Part shown: positions 1 through 10,895 of the stretch, piece after piece
Position numbering within the stretch: position 1 is the stretch's first letter
Layout: each line of letters begins with the position of its first letter
DNA from: Lantana camara
Lineage: Eukaryota > Streptophyta > Magnoliopsida > Lamiales > Verbenaceae
Length of the DNA stretch: 64,000 nt
NCBI GenBank assembly: GCA_037501455.1
Contig: CM074863.1
Span: 54,851,501-54,915,500 of the forward strand
Reading direction: 5' to 3'
Made by a program: the position numbers and the translations under genes
Notes under the pieces: generated by a model
The model's database searches: none
What the model was told of the DNA's origin: nothing
Seen by the model: only the letters and a program-made list of their open reading frames with translations

Positions 1-1188
1 GTCTATGTTTACAACCTTCCGTCAATTTTCAACACCGAAATTGTGAGAAATTGCGATAATCTAAACCCATGGTCGTCCCGGTGCGACGCCATTTCAAACA
101 CAGGTTTCGGGCTCCCCGCCGCCGGAATCTCGAGAATCCTGCCGGAGAACATAAGCGGCGCGTGGTTTTGGACCGATCAGTTCTCGCTGGAGCTCATCTA
201 CCACAACCGAATGCTGAATTATCGATGCAGAACCCTAGAGCCCGAATCCGCGGCGGCATTCTATATGCCCTTCTACACTGGACTCGCAATCGAGAAGGTT
301 CTCTTCACCAAAAACTCCACCTACGAAGAACGCGATCGCTACTGCAATCTGATGCTGAATTGGGTGGGCAATCAGCCCTTCTTCAAGAGATCACAGGGTT
401 GGGACCATTTCATCACTGTGGGCCGAATTTCATGGGATTTCCGACGCTCCAAAGAGTCAGATTGGGGCTCCAGCTGCATCTATATGCCGAAAATGCGCAA
501 CATCACACGCCTGTTAATAGAGAAAAACCCGTGGGACTATTTCGATGTCGGTGTCCCCTATCCCACTGGTTTCCATCCCGCCTCCGTTGATGACGTCAAA
601 ATCTGGCGGGATTTCGTCCGAACGCGGCGGCGGAACAAGCTTTTCTGCTTTGCCGGAGCAACTCGCGGTTTCATCAAGAACGATTTCAGAGGGATTCTTC
701 TGAACCAATGCTACGCCGAACCAGGCTTGTGCGGGGTCGTGGACTGCGGCGGTTCAAAGTGCGCAAATGGGACATCGGAAATTTTGGAGACTTTTCTCGA
801 GTCCGATTTCTGCTTGCAGCCGAGAGGGGACAGTTTCACTCGACGGTCGATTTTTGACTGCATGATAGCCGGTTCAATCCCGGTTTTCTTCTGGCACAGA
901 ACCGCTTACTTGCAGTACGAGTGGTTCTTGCCGGGCGAACCGGGGAGTTATTCGGTTTTCATACACCGGAATGAGGTTAAAAATGGAACAAAAATAAAAA
1001 GTGTGCTGCAGGCGATTAGCAAGGAAAAGGTGGAAAGTATGAGGGAAAAAATTATTGAATATATACCAAAGTTGATTTATGCAAATTCTGATAAAGGATT
1101 GAAGGGCATTGATGATGCATTTGATGTGGCTGTTGAAGGAGTACTAAGGAGAATTAAGGAGCAAGAAAGAGGGTACAAATGGAGATAA
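1..1188 (+). CDS. XLT2: Xyloglucan galactosyltransferase, XLT2/MUR3-like (GT47, exostosin fold), 5'-partial
   Basis: The reading frame is open from base 1 to the TAA at 1186-1188, giving 395 residues, so the true start lies upstream. The first residues (VYVYNLPSIFN) match the family's opening IYVYDLP block; a GTG at 43 is only an internal codon. Missing on the left are the cytosolic tail, signal anchor and stem expected of a Golgi type II protein of about 500-600 residues. The nucleotide-sugar binding region is clear: FCLQPRGDSFTRRS at about 808-849, then GSIPVFFW, RTAY and QYEWFLP. GSIPVFFW and RTAY are my recollection of XLT2-type enzymes, where MUR3 has GCIPVFF; this separates the two only tentatively. 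Family role: UDP-galactose-dependent addition of beta-1,2-galactose to xylosyl side chains of xyloglucan in the Golgi. The frame is undamaged and has no intron here. No other host gene is in the window. The symbol rests on resemblance only. Confidence 0.93.
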   Translation, partial: VYVYNLPSIFNTEIVRNCDNLNPWSSRCDAISNTGFGLPAAGISRILPENISGAWFWTDQFSLELIYHNRMLNYRCRTLEPESAAAFYMPFYTGLAIEKVLFTKNSTYEERDRYCNLMLNWVGNQPFFKRSQGWDHFITVGRISWDFRRSKESDWGSSCIYMPKMRNITRLLIEKNPWDYFDVGVPYPTGFHPASVDDVKIWRDFVRTRRRNKLFCFAGATRGFIKNDFRGILLNQCYAEPGLCGVVDCGGSKCANGTSEILETFLESDFCLQPRGDSFTRRSIFDCMIAGSIPVFFWHRTAYLQYEWFLPGEPGSYSVFIHRNEVKNGTKIKSVLQAISKEKVESMREKIIEYIPKLIYANSDKGLKGIDDAFDVAVEGVLRRIKEQERGYKWR

Positions 1189-1240
1189 ATAAAAGTAGAG
1201 GTAATTATTTATTTATAGTAATAATGTGCTATTTCCTTTT

Positions 1241-1487
1241 CTTGTTTCAAAAGGTGGAATCGCGCATCTTAGGCGTCCCTCTTAAGTGATCCCACACCAG
1301 TAGGAGAGGAGATAAATCATGATAACTTACGATCCCACAAGATAGGAGCACGGTCTCTGGAGGTCACAAGGGGCAACCCAACAAATTGGATGGATAAAAT
1401 CTTCATAATTGCGCCTGTCTGAGTTTGATTCTGGTCCTTGTTCCAATTCTGCTACCTGTGTTACCGTTGAGGTAAACCCGTGGGGAT
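1241..1487 (-). mobile_element. tRNA-derived SINE with 14-bp target-site duplication
   Basis: A 247-bp insertion is bounded by a direct repeat TGCTATTTCCTTTT at 1227-1240 and 1488-1501. Read on the minus strand it has a pol III A-box-like motif (TACCTCAACGG, 1464-1474) 13 nt from its 5' end. A B-box-like motif (GAATCAAACTC, 1421-1431) follows 32 nt later, which is the normal spacing for tRNA-derived SINEs. The B box matches the consensus at about 8 of 11 positions, so the copy is degraded. It starts only 38 bp after the galactosyltransferase stop and so probably lies in that gene's 3' UTR, antisense to it. Another small retro-inserted sequence is the alternative. Confidence 0.55.
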
Positions 1488-1507
1488 TGCTATTTCCTTT
1501 TTTTTTA

Positions 1508-1846
1508 ATTATTTTAATTTATCTTTGGTAATTTATTGGCACCATATTATATGCGAGGGCAGTTATGGTAGTTACTTTTTTGGCAGTTGATTGTGTATAA
1601 CATGTAATATTTTCTCATTCTTTTTTTTTGTCTTACTCTGTATTATTATTACTGATCATAATAAGGTTTACAATTGAAATAAAGGTGATAGAGAATTTTT
1701 ATATGTGGTTTATGAGTCTGTTTCACTTTGGAGGTTATTGATGTTGTAGTTTATGGCTTCTGTAATAATTTTTAATAATTAGTAATCAAATGGGATGAGT
1801 ATGATATCCCTTGAGTAAGGTATCGAAATAACAGCATTGAGAGTAC
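1508..1846. other. AT-rich intergenic spacer
   Basis: Simple AT-rich sequence with T runs between the SINE and the hAT element. I see no coding region, RNA gene or repeat boundary. Confidence 0.5.
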
Positions 1847-2758
1847 TAGGGATGGCAATGGGCCGGGTCTGGGCCAGACCCGGTGGGTCCAGACCCGCCC
1901 CGCCGGGTCCGGACCCGGTTGGTGGCGGGTCTGGACCCGGCCCAGACCCGGTGGACCCGATGGACCCGGCAGACCCGGCGGGTCTAATATTGGACCCGTT
2001 GGATCCGGGTCCAGATCCGGATCCGTTGGACCCGTTTATTAATTTTTGGTCCGTTTAATTCATTTTTTATCTGATTAATCCATTTTTGATACATTTAACC
2101 CGTTTTTGATACTATAATAGTTTGAATTTGTAAACTTTTTCATGTTTATATAAAACGAGGCTACAATTCACAATTAATCAGTCTTAATTTCACCTACCGT
2201 CTAGACAGAATTCTTGAAATTCTTAAATTCAACAAATAAATAGAAAACATAAATTAGGCATTGTCACATCAAATCAGAGTAAAAATCTTGATACATTCAA
2301 CAAAAAATATATCATTATTATTATTTATTCAACTTATTCATCGCCCTTTTCTTTAGTTTTGGTTAATTAATTATTAACTAAGTCAACTCCACTAAACCTA
2401 AATTAATCGTTTTGTACTAGAATTGGAAATCTTGGAATAATTAATAGATGGTAATCGAAGATCTCCTATTCGTTAGCTAAATATAATTATACTGCTGAAG
2501 GGAAATTAGGGTCGGGAGACAACTTGGGTTGAGTGATAAGGTATAATGTATCCCCATGAATATTTAAATAAATATGTAATAGCGTAAATTACTTTTAAAC
2601 TATATAATTTAAAAAATATTAAATACAGTATTTTATATAAATATCTAACAAAGTACAATATAGTAAAATATTGATTTAAAAGAATTTTCGCATAATAATT
2701 AACTATAATAATTTTATGTAATTATGTCTTTAAAAATAATTAATTTTTGGATTTTTTC

Positions 2759-2789
<31 letters not shown>

Positions 2790-2961
2790 AGGGCCGGGTC
2801 TGGGCCGGGTCCGGGTCCAGACCCGTTAAGGACCCGTTTCTCACGGGTCCATTTTTCCGGGTCTAGACCCGACCCGGGACCCGATGGGGCGGGTCTGGAG
2901 CGGGTCTAGCGGGTCGGGTCCGGGTCCAGACCCGGCGGACCCGGCCCAATTGCCATCCCTA
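1847..2961. mobile_element. Non-autonomous hAT-type DNA transposon
   Basis: The ends are inverted repeats: TAGGGATGGCAAT at 1847-1859 and its complement (ATTGCCATCCCTA) at 2949-2961. The flanks are ATTGAGAG (1836-1843) and ATTGAGAC (2962-2969), 7 of 8 identical. That fits the 8-bp hAT target duplication if three bases (TAC) were added at the left junction. Dense GGGTC/GACCC words fill the two subterminal regions (about 1858-2036 and 2790-2950) and would serve as transposase-binding sites. The 750-bp core is AT-rich and non-coding, so the element depends on a transposase from elsewhere. Proline/glycine-rich frames in the GGGTC blocks are repeat artefacts. Confidence 0.75.
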
Positions 2962-3550
2962 ATTGAGACTATTGTCTCTACATTAGATTTTTGTAGTATT
3001 TGAATCCCAAAGCAAATTGGGGGAAGTAATCGAAAACCAACCCGAGTTAGCTATTCTAACGTATTCATCTCGACCCAATTCAGAGTTATTGCATATAATG
3101 TGAAGCAAAAAGTTTACATACAAAAAGAGTATCTGTAGTTGATTTCATATTTCAATTTTGTGTACGAAAGCCAAATATCATTTATGTTTTTAACAATATA
3201 AAAAGCTGGTATCCAAGTATAAAATAAAAATATTTTATTTGGTCCTACAGTACATTTAGAAATGATGTTTCCTAGCCATTTATGATGTTCCATGCGGGGG
3301 CACAAGGCATATGCAGCCTGCAAACATTTGTGGGCACAAATACTAATGGGTAAAAAAGGATTGCATTCAGTGCTGCAACTACTTTAAACAAACTTTAATT
3401 TATGGAATTCTTAATATATGTCTGTTAAATTATTGCTGCAACGATATTGACGTTGCTAAGGTAGGCGATACGTTAATATTATCACCAGCAAATTACAAAT
3501 TTACAATCGGCAATACTGAAATGTTTAGTTTACACAATCAACAACACTAA
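2962..3550. other. Intergenic spacer, no recognisable feature
   Basis: AT-rich DNA between the hAT element and the Harbinger left end. It ends in the TAA (3548-3550) that is duplicated at 14469-14471. I found no convincing reading frame or repeat. Confidence 0.45.
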
Positions 3551-5217
3551 GGCCGCGTTTACTTTTGAAGACATGTTAATGCATGTACTGTTATTGTATG
3601 TTGGTGATAGCAAGATAACGTGCATTTACATTTCATGTCAGCATTCATGTCTTAAATAATTTTGTTGTTTACTTTTTATGTATATTTGAGGAAGATTAGG
3701 TTAAAATACCATTTTACCCTTTTATCTTTTTAAACCATTTTCTTGAATCCCATTACCCATTCTCGTTTGCTCACATCCATGAGATCCATCATTTCATCTT
3801 GTAAGTTCTATAATAAAAATCAAATCCTTTTACCAATAATCAATATCCAATAGCATCCAACAAAATATCATTTGTCACATAATACAACAATATCAGAGAT
3901 ACCATGCAAACATCTATGGCTTAAATCTTCACAGTCTTCATCATTCCTTTAAACTCTTTGTTTGCCGATTTCAATACATCATTCCTTTAAGCTCCTTGTT
4001 TGCCGATTTCAATGCAGACATCTGAAGAAAAGAACGTGGCAAAATTAGTCGCAGAATAACTAGAGCCTTAATAAGAAGCATATGAGATTCTACATATGAC
4101 ACGTAAGGACGATTTCCAACTTCAACTATGCAAATAAAACTACATGCAAATATTAGACCAGCCAGCCAAACTCATAAAACAAAAATTTCCTCTCGTAAAT
4201 TAACAGCACACATTTTTTTTTATAACTCATGACATTGACAATCACAAGTAACTGTTATATTAGACAAAGACTCCAGTCAAATCTCAGCTATAAAAGAAAG
4301 AGAAAACATAAGCTATTCACTTCATATATCAACTAAATCAATAATGCATTTCATGGTGAAGATTGAATATATAGCAAAGAAACAAAGAAACACCATTATT
4401 TTTCATTCTTATTTGGACAAGCCATGAGAAAGTATGACTAACATCCATGTCAATTGATTTGGAATGCATTATTAAACAAAGAAGATCCCAACTTGACAGA
4501 ATTGACTACACAACAAATGTAAGTAAGTTGAAATTATGATCTAAAGGACCTTTGAATCTCAATATGCTTCTTGCAATCGAATGCGAGCTGCTAGGCTTGA
4601 GTTTACCATTTTGCACTCGCCTGCTCCTTATAGGCGTCAAGTAAAATCTCAACAGCTCAGTATCTAACGCGACTGTTATGGATTTGTTTAATCTAATCTA
4701 ATATTCACAATGATGATAATTTTATATTCAACTTCCTTAATTATCAATCTAACTTCCTCTGTGTAATTAGGATGACAAATGAACAAGCAATTGATGTACT
4801 TGAAACAATTGAATTTCCAATTCAATTTCCAGTAACAGTTGAGATATCAGCATCCTTCATTTGTTATTCTTTCAACTTCAAGAAACCTCATTCTTCATCT
4901 TAATATAGTTATTTTTCAGAAGTACCAACAAATAACTTATGATAGCTCAAAATCAACGGATCGATGTAACATGACCAATGGCGACTAACTGAAATATGGG
5001 CACACACAGAGCAAAATTGAGGCAAAAACAGAGCAGAATTCCTCACATTAACCACAAATGTATAGATTAAGAACAAAAAAAATTTGAACTATACACAGAG
5101 ATAACCAACAAATGAAAAACAAAGAAGAAAAGAATCTCAATCCACAGCTCCATAATTTCCTCCTCTTAACAGCCTACATTCCCAATATATAACTAGCTAC
5201 ATCAAACAAAACAAGAT

Positions 5218-7863
5218 TGTAGCACCCCTTAACACGTGGAGGTACCACACCCCCGCACTATAGATCAATCCACATACGAAACGACCAATCCGTACGTGAA
5301 CCAACCTATAGCGAATGGGTGACAATGCAATACACGACAAGCTAGGCGGGATTACTTATACATGCAACAAAATAAAGCGGAAGCATAAACTAGTTTCTAT
5401 CAAATATTTTCATTTATCAAATCATGACATTTCTTGTTTACCAACTAAAATATGTTCTAACTCTACATATCAATACATTATCATCTTTAAATACAAATAA
5501 TTAACATTAAACATAATTCCTTGAACAGTAAATAGACAAGTGAATATCGTGCATCGTGCTTGACTCGATTACAAAGACTGGACTCGACTCACTTCCCGCC
5601 TAGCGTGCACCTGCAATAACCTGAAAGGTGGAGGTGTCAGTCTGTGAAGACCGAGTGAGGGGTTTACATACATATTAGCGCAGACAACATGCAAGTCATA
5701 TTCTCGGGTAAAGATTTATAAAAGATAAATATACAAGTTCAATAATAATATAGCTTCGCCCGAGAATACAACTATCAATATTAAATACTTGTTCTTTTCA
5801 TGCAATTAATACATGGCCCCGGCGAGTAAGGGCGGTCTCCAACCGAACTCCAACTGTACATGAACTTGCTTGCTTGATAATTAAACAATAAGTGATCATG
5901 CAATTCAATTATCGTGCAATCGTGCATGTGTAATCATATAACACGTTCATGGAATGGAAATCATGCAATAACCCGAGGACAATCCGCGGTGCCGGACCCG
6001 TCCCCAGTCTCCTTCTTCCTCCGGTTGATGATGGGATTGCAAGGCCCCATCATCCATGCATGGTGAGCAGAGGGTACATGAATCCCTAAGCCCAGAGCTC
6101 CTTCCTCCACTAACCTCCTAGCGGATTCAGGGGTGACCCCAAACATGATGAGGATAGCGCCAGAGTTACCCGTTAGCCCTTCCTTTCCTGGTTGGCTCTA
6201 GTCACTACCCTCGGGCCCAACGTGAACGGTCATGCTACTCGCCTAAAACATGCTTGATTCATGACAATAACATGGCCTACTTGCTTGCTTGCATTTCATG
6301 AACAGTACTTCAAATGATCAGTGATTTCATGAAATTATAAATATAAATACCTTTGGCCGAAATATCACGTAAAGGTCATACGGGTTCTATATAACTAGCA
6401 ATTAAACCTCACCTGACAGGCGACACACGACTCGTGAATGCGTGAACGTGCTCATGCTCGACAATCTCCGCCCTGGAGAATAACTGGACAAGAAACGGGA
6501 CAATATACGTGCATGAGACTACAATTCAAGGACATTACTTCATAAAAGACACACGGCATGATCAAGTATGAGACATCATGCAATAAACAATGTGGCATCT
6601 AAATATCACGTTTTGGCATGTAATCAATCATATAATAACAATTTGGGGTCAAAGAAGTCGTCGAATCGAGGGGCTAAAAATGTAATTTTATGCAGAATGT
6701 TTTCTTCTGTCAGTGGGGTGGGAACGGCCGTTCCAGGTTTTAGTTCAAAGTGGGAAGGACCGTTCCCGCCTCCCCGAAGTGCTCCCCGAAGATGGGAACG
6801 GCCGTTCCCGTCTGTGAGACAAAGTGGGAACGGTCGTTCCCCTCCTCGCCGCCTGCACATTATTCAAATCAATGGGAATGGCCGTTCCCCAGTTACAAAG
6901 GGAACGGGAAGGGCCGTTCCCATTTTACAGAAGATGCAGAAGCAGGGGAGAAGAACAGGGGAGCTACGGACCAAGCTCCCAAACACTCATAATTCAATTC
7001 CAACAACTATAATTCATGTAGAGAAGTATGTATACATGCTTGAGAGGTAATAAAACCAAACATAAACACATTTTTCATGCCTTGATCATCACAATTCTCC
7101 CTTCAAGCTCAAATATCCAATTAACATATAATTCCATAAATCTCAAGAATCATGCATGAAATTCATGTCTAAAGCTTAGGATCATGCTTCTAACAATTAA
7201 AACACATAATATTCCATTTAATCTCAAACCCTAGCTTCAAGAATTATTATCAAGAATTCACACATAAGCTCATATATACCTTGGAATGAAAAGAGAAGAT
7301 GAGAGATGAAGTTATGGGGATGATGATGCTTCAAAGTTCCTAAATTCTTGATGATTGAGCTTGAGTAAGATGAAACTATTTCTTCCTCTTGTGGAAGCTT
7401 GCCGAGAGAGAGATGATGATGATTGGAAATGGAATGAAGATGGAAGAAGAATGAGAACATATATCGTTGTATTTTTAGGGAAAAAATGTAATATTTGCAA
7501 TTGAATCCACCAAATTCCATAGTTTATGCAATTGAGTATCAAAGGTTTGGAAATGGTCAATTAGGTCCAAAAGGTTTTCATGCAATTTAGTCCCTCAATT
7601 AAAATGAATGAGCATTTAAGGACAATTTGGCAATTAAATCAAATTGGACAATTAACTCATGTAATAATTAAATTCCATCCATACAAGAATTCTCAAAATG
7701 AAATGAATATCATATACTTTTCACGTAATCATGTTGAATACAATTTATAGTAATTAATATAACACGTATAAATTGAATAAACGAAAATAATAAAATAAGG
7801 TCCTAACGCTCGAAACCCACACGTGTCGAGCGTACTTGACTGTCTGAAAATTGGGGCGTTACA
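5218..7863 (-). repeat. G1 3' LTR (left copy)
   Basis: 2646-bp LTR with TG...CA ends. It carries the conserved hairpin/acceptor-like block at 5594-5662 and a cluster of six GGGAACGGCCGTTCCC-type palindromes at 6718-6922. It lacks the 179-bp duplication of the right LTR. Short frames through the palindromes are not genes. Confidence 0.88.
6718..6922. repeat. Cluster of six palindromes in G1 left LTR
   Basis: Six near-perfect inverted repeats of the type GGGAACGGCCGTTCCC lie near 6719, 6752, 6793, 6825, 6873 and 6905. Spacers are unequal (about 13-32 bp) and not conserved in length. Each unit would form a 7-8 bp hairpin in RNA. The matching cluster in the right LTR is near 12566-12776, and a related one is in solo LTR G3. 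Confidence 0.85.
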
Positions 7864-7880
7864 ACTCTCTCCCCCTTAAG
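7864..7880 (-). other. G1 polypurine tract
   Basis: Directly inside the left LTR the minus strand reads CTTAAGGGGGAGAGAGT before the TGTAACGCCCC of the LTR. This purine run is where plus-strand DNA synthesis would be primed, and it confirms the minus orientation. Confidence 0.8.
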
Positions 7881-10854
7881 AGAATCTGTCCTCGGATTCC
7901 ATGTCCTGAATTCCTGGAATTTAATTGGCTCTTACGTGTTCATCCCACGCGGGTTAGCTACTCCCCGTCAAGGATTAGTTCGAAAGAGATTTTCGATCCA
8001 CAAGACTCTCCAATATGTGAAATTGCGACCCTCAACTTTCCAGAACCGAACCACTTGAGAAAATCTACCTTCCACTAAAACAAGTTGACAAGTAATTAAA
8101 ATAACGAGAGTACCCCGTCTCTCAAACAATTAACGAGAGAACCCTGTCTCCCGAACAAGTAACAAGAGAACCCCGTCTCTTGGTAACCCTGAGAGAACCC
8201 CGTCTCTCACGCACACGAAATAAAAGTTCAAGCGAGCACTTATATAAATATTTGCAAGTAACACACAAGAATCAAATAAAATTATTACTTATGCAACTAT
8301 TAGTTCTCATAACCAACTAATAGTAAACAATAAATCGTATACAAGAATGACAGATAATAATAAACAGATAGTAATAAAATAATGATGCACGTGGTATGCA
8401 TGATTAAGCGTACCGTTCACCGAGGATTGAAGTTCCGATGTTGAAATAACTCGGCTGAATTCTTGATTCTTTTATTTGCGATTTCTTTCCACTTAGTGCC
8501 ACTACGGTTCAATATTCCCATTCTTGATAGCCATCTCTGTCCTCGTGCTATTTTGTAACACAATCCGTAAATCAACATTAACCACCACAGCTTCATACCC
8601 GTTTGAATCTTCAGGTTTACCGGTTGAACTTTCCTTAGATTGATTCCCACATTCACCTTTCGGTTTTGGAATTGAAAGATACCCTGAATTTCTTGTCCTG
8701 AAGGGATTGTATACTCAAGCTTAATAGACTAGCTTTGTGCTCCAATCAACCCTTATCCAACCCACAGAGAGAATAGGTTTTACCATTTTCCATACCTCGG
8801 TAATCCAAGTAAAACATCTTTCTAAGGCACAGATCTTAACTCTTTATTTGAAATCCGAAAGTTAAGCTCCTATTTCCTTGGTCAAAAACACGGCAGATGT
8901 TTGGTGTAGGAAAAAAAATCAAAGTTGTAATCCCTTACGAGTAACTCAGCACGTACACTTGCATGGAACCTGAAGAAATCGGATCCTAGTGAAACTTTTC
9001 CTTGTAAGACTCTTTTCTTTGATCAAAGTATGCTCAAATAATTTATAAAAGTCTTACCTCTCCCATTTCCATTACTAACACTTGATTCGAATTTAATTAC
9101 CTTTGTAATTCTACTTACTTGGTTATTCACCTTCCCTTCTACTTCCCACTTTCTTCCCTTTCGTTTATTGTAGACATTCCGATAGCAAGAGGGATTAAGA
9201 TTCAGGATTTACTACCCAAATTTAGCCGGATCGGATCCCTTCTCCCATTTACTGAGTTAAATGATATCCTGAGACTATCGGAGAACTGCGGACGGTGTAG
9301 CCACTTTCTGGAAAAATGATAATGGAACAAAGGTACTGTCGACGATGGGACTTTTCTTTGTATGAGAGGAAGAAAAGTTTAGATTATTGACAACTTCTTT
9401 CACATGGTTCTGATAGAGGATTCCAGGAAGAATTGATTCTCTGAAAATTCCGAACTTCCTCGAGTGCTATCTAACTTCAGACTTAAACTTATTTTCAGAC
9501 CGGCTCTCCCCCTTAAGAAAATAGAAATTTTCTTATCCTTTAGATTCATTCTGTCCTTTCCCACATACAAGCTTCTCTGCTGAATCAATTCCCGTAACCT
9601 TTTCCTCGTCCTACTTGTTATTAATCAAGATTTTGATTAATGGTTCGTTTCCAATCTTTTCTATTAAGGACATACTCAACTTGAAGCTCACCAACTGGCA
9701 CCCCTTTTCTTCTGATATTGAAATTTCCAACATCTTACAATCACCTAGTGCTTTCCAGCGAGTTGACAGTTACAAGATCAACACCCTAATCTGAAGCATG
9801 AAAAGTTCATTCTCTGACTTTCGTTACATCTCCAGAATACTGATTAATTTCTGAAGGTTGAAGGACCCATTGAACCTTTATCTGCTTGAACCTATCATCA
9901 TTTCCCAGTTTCTAAAATTCCGAATATTTATATCATACCTGCTTCTAATAAATCCTGGATCGGTAAATTCTCACAATCCCAAACATTTCTAAGCTTCAAG
10001 AAAAATCAAATGACCTGGTCCCCAACTTGATACCCAATGATTCAGAAATCTCTTCTTTAAATTCAAGTTGGTAGAAATAGAAGCAAGGATTGTGCAGAGC
10101 ATAGGGGAAGCCTATTAATCAACAAACACTAAATAATGCATGATGGTTAAAGTGTCAATGCACGTAGCAACCTACCAACAATTTAAAATGCCACACGTTG
10201 GAACATTTATATTGATTTACAGAAATACTCATAAACAAAGAAAATTAAATATTTCAACTAATTCAAACATATATTTAATGCATCAAGTAGATAATCTCAA
10301 AAATATTCATAACGATATTTATAATGAGAAGCAATTTAATTAACAATTATGATGCACATGTTTAAGAATGCATTGAAGAACCTGGCACCATAGAAATGTT
10401 GGGCTCGATCCCGGTGTCCATTGTTCGTTGACCGAATTGCAACTTGATTCAAGTGGTTGATCAGTCTCTTAAATTTCAAAATCCTCCGGCCTTGATTCAT
10501 ACATTTCCAAAACCTATCACTCACAACTTACTTTGCAATTAAATGCATGTGGGTGAAGCGTGTTCATGTCACGTAATTGTCACATAATTAATACCAGCGA
10601 GAATTTAATACAAAATGCAACAATTAATTTACCAATGCTTGGAATAAAACACGTCGAGTAAATAATTTCAAACGATTTGAAAATCAATTAATTAGCAATT
10701 AATAGCAAAAATCAATGCAAGGCACAAGTTATCAAGTAATTTCAATCAATTCAAAGAGTTCAAGGAAATCAATGCATTCAAATAATATGCAAGACTCTCA
10801 AGTTGTCAAGAAGTTCCAATGCCGTACGACCTAGACTTGACTCGACACGACACT
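7881..10854 (-). other. G1 interior, about 3 kb, non-coding or decayed
   Basis: Every frame on both strands is broken into pieces below about 80 codons. None shows a zinc knuckle, D-T/S-G protease, Y/F-x-D-D polymerase or integrase motif. The sequence is moderately AT-rich with many C/T-rich stretches on the plus strand. One notable structure is the set of four hairpins at 8106-8208. It may be a heavily decayed pol region or, more likely, a deletion derivative that relies on another element's proteins. Confidence 0.55.
8106..8208. repeat. Four consecutive short hairpin repeats
   Basis: GAGAGAACCCCGTCTCTC-type units at 8106-8123, 8135-8152, 8164-8181 and 8191-8208. Each has a 6-bp stem (GAGAGA/TCTCTC) and a roughly 6-nt loop ACCCCG. 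In the third unit both arms changed together (AAGAGA with TCTCTT), which keeps the stem. Units start 27-29 bp apart. Confidence 0.8.
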
Positions 10855-10881
10855 AGAACCTCGGTTTTGCAACCGGGCTCT
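10855..10881 (-). ncRNA. PBS-adjacent RNA hairpin of G1
   Basis: On the minus strand, AGAGCC pairs with GGTTCT, then CGGTT with AACCG, closing on a GCAA loop. The outer stem overlaps the last bases of the primer-binding site. The same fold with different stem bases occurs in G2, G4 and G5. This is a structural prediction from the sequence, not a known RNA gene. Confidence 0.55.
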
Positions 10882-10888
10882 GATACCA
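10877..10888 (-). other. G1 primer-binding site (tRNA-iMet)
   Basis: The minus strand reads TGGTATCAGAGC, complementary to the 3' end of plant initiator methionine tRNA. It lies 7 nt inside the right LTR and marks that LTR as the 5' one. Confidence 0.9.
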
Positions 10889-10895
10889 CCTTAGA

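Noticed and set aside
1837..2058. Pro/Gly-rich open frame of 73 codons
   Set aside because: Produced by the GGGTC/GACCC repeats of the hAT end; no start context or homology.
4020..5210. Harbinger transposase or Myb-like gene in the left arm
   Set aside because: Only very short frames; nothing matching a DDE or Myb domain.
6718..6922. CRISPR-like array
   Set aside because: Units are palindromes with irregular spacers in a plant LTR, and no cas genes are present.
6568..7050. Open frames of up to 160 codons in G1 LTRs (also 12446-12913) and 121 codons in G3 (21145-21510)
   Set aside because: They run through the palindrome clusters, several frames are open on both strands, and the LTR is otherwise non-coding.
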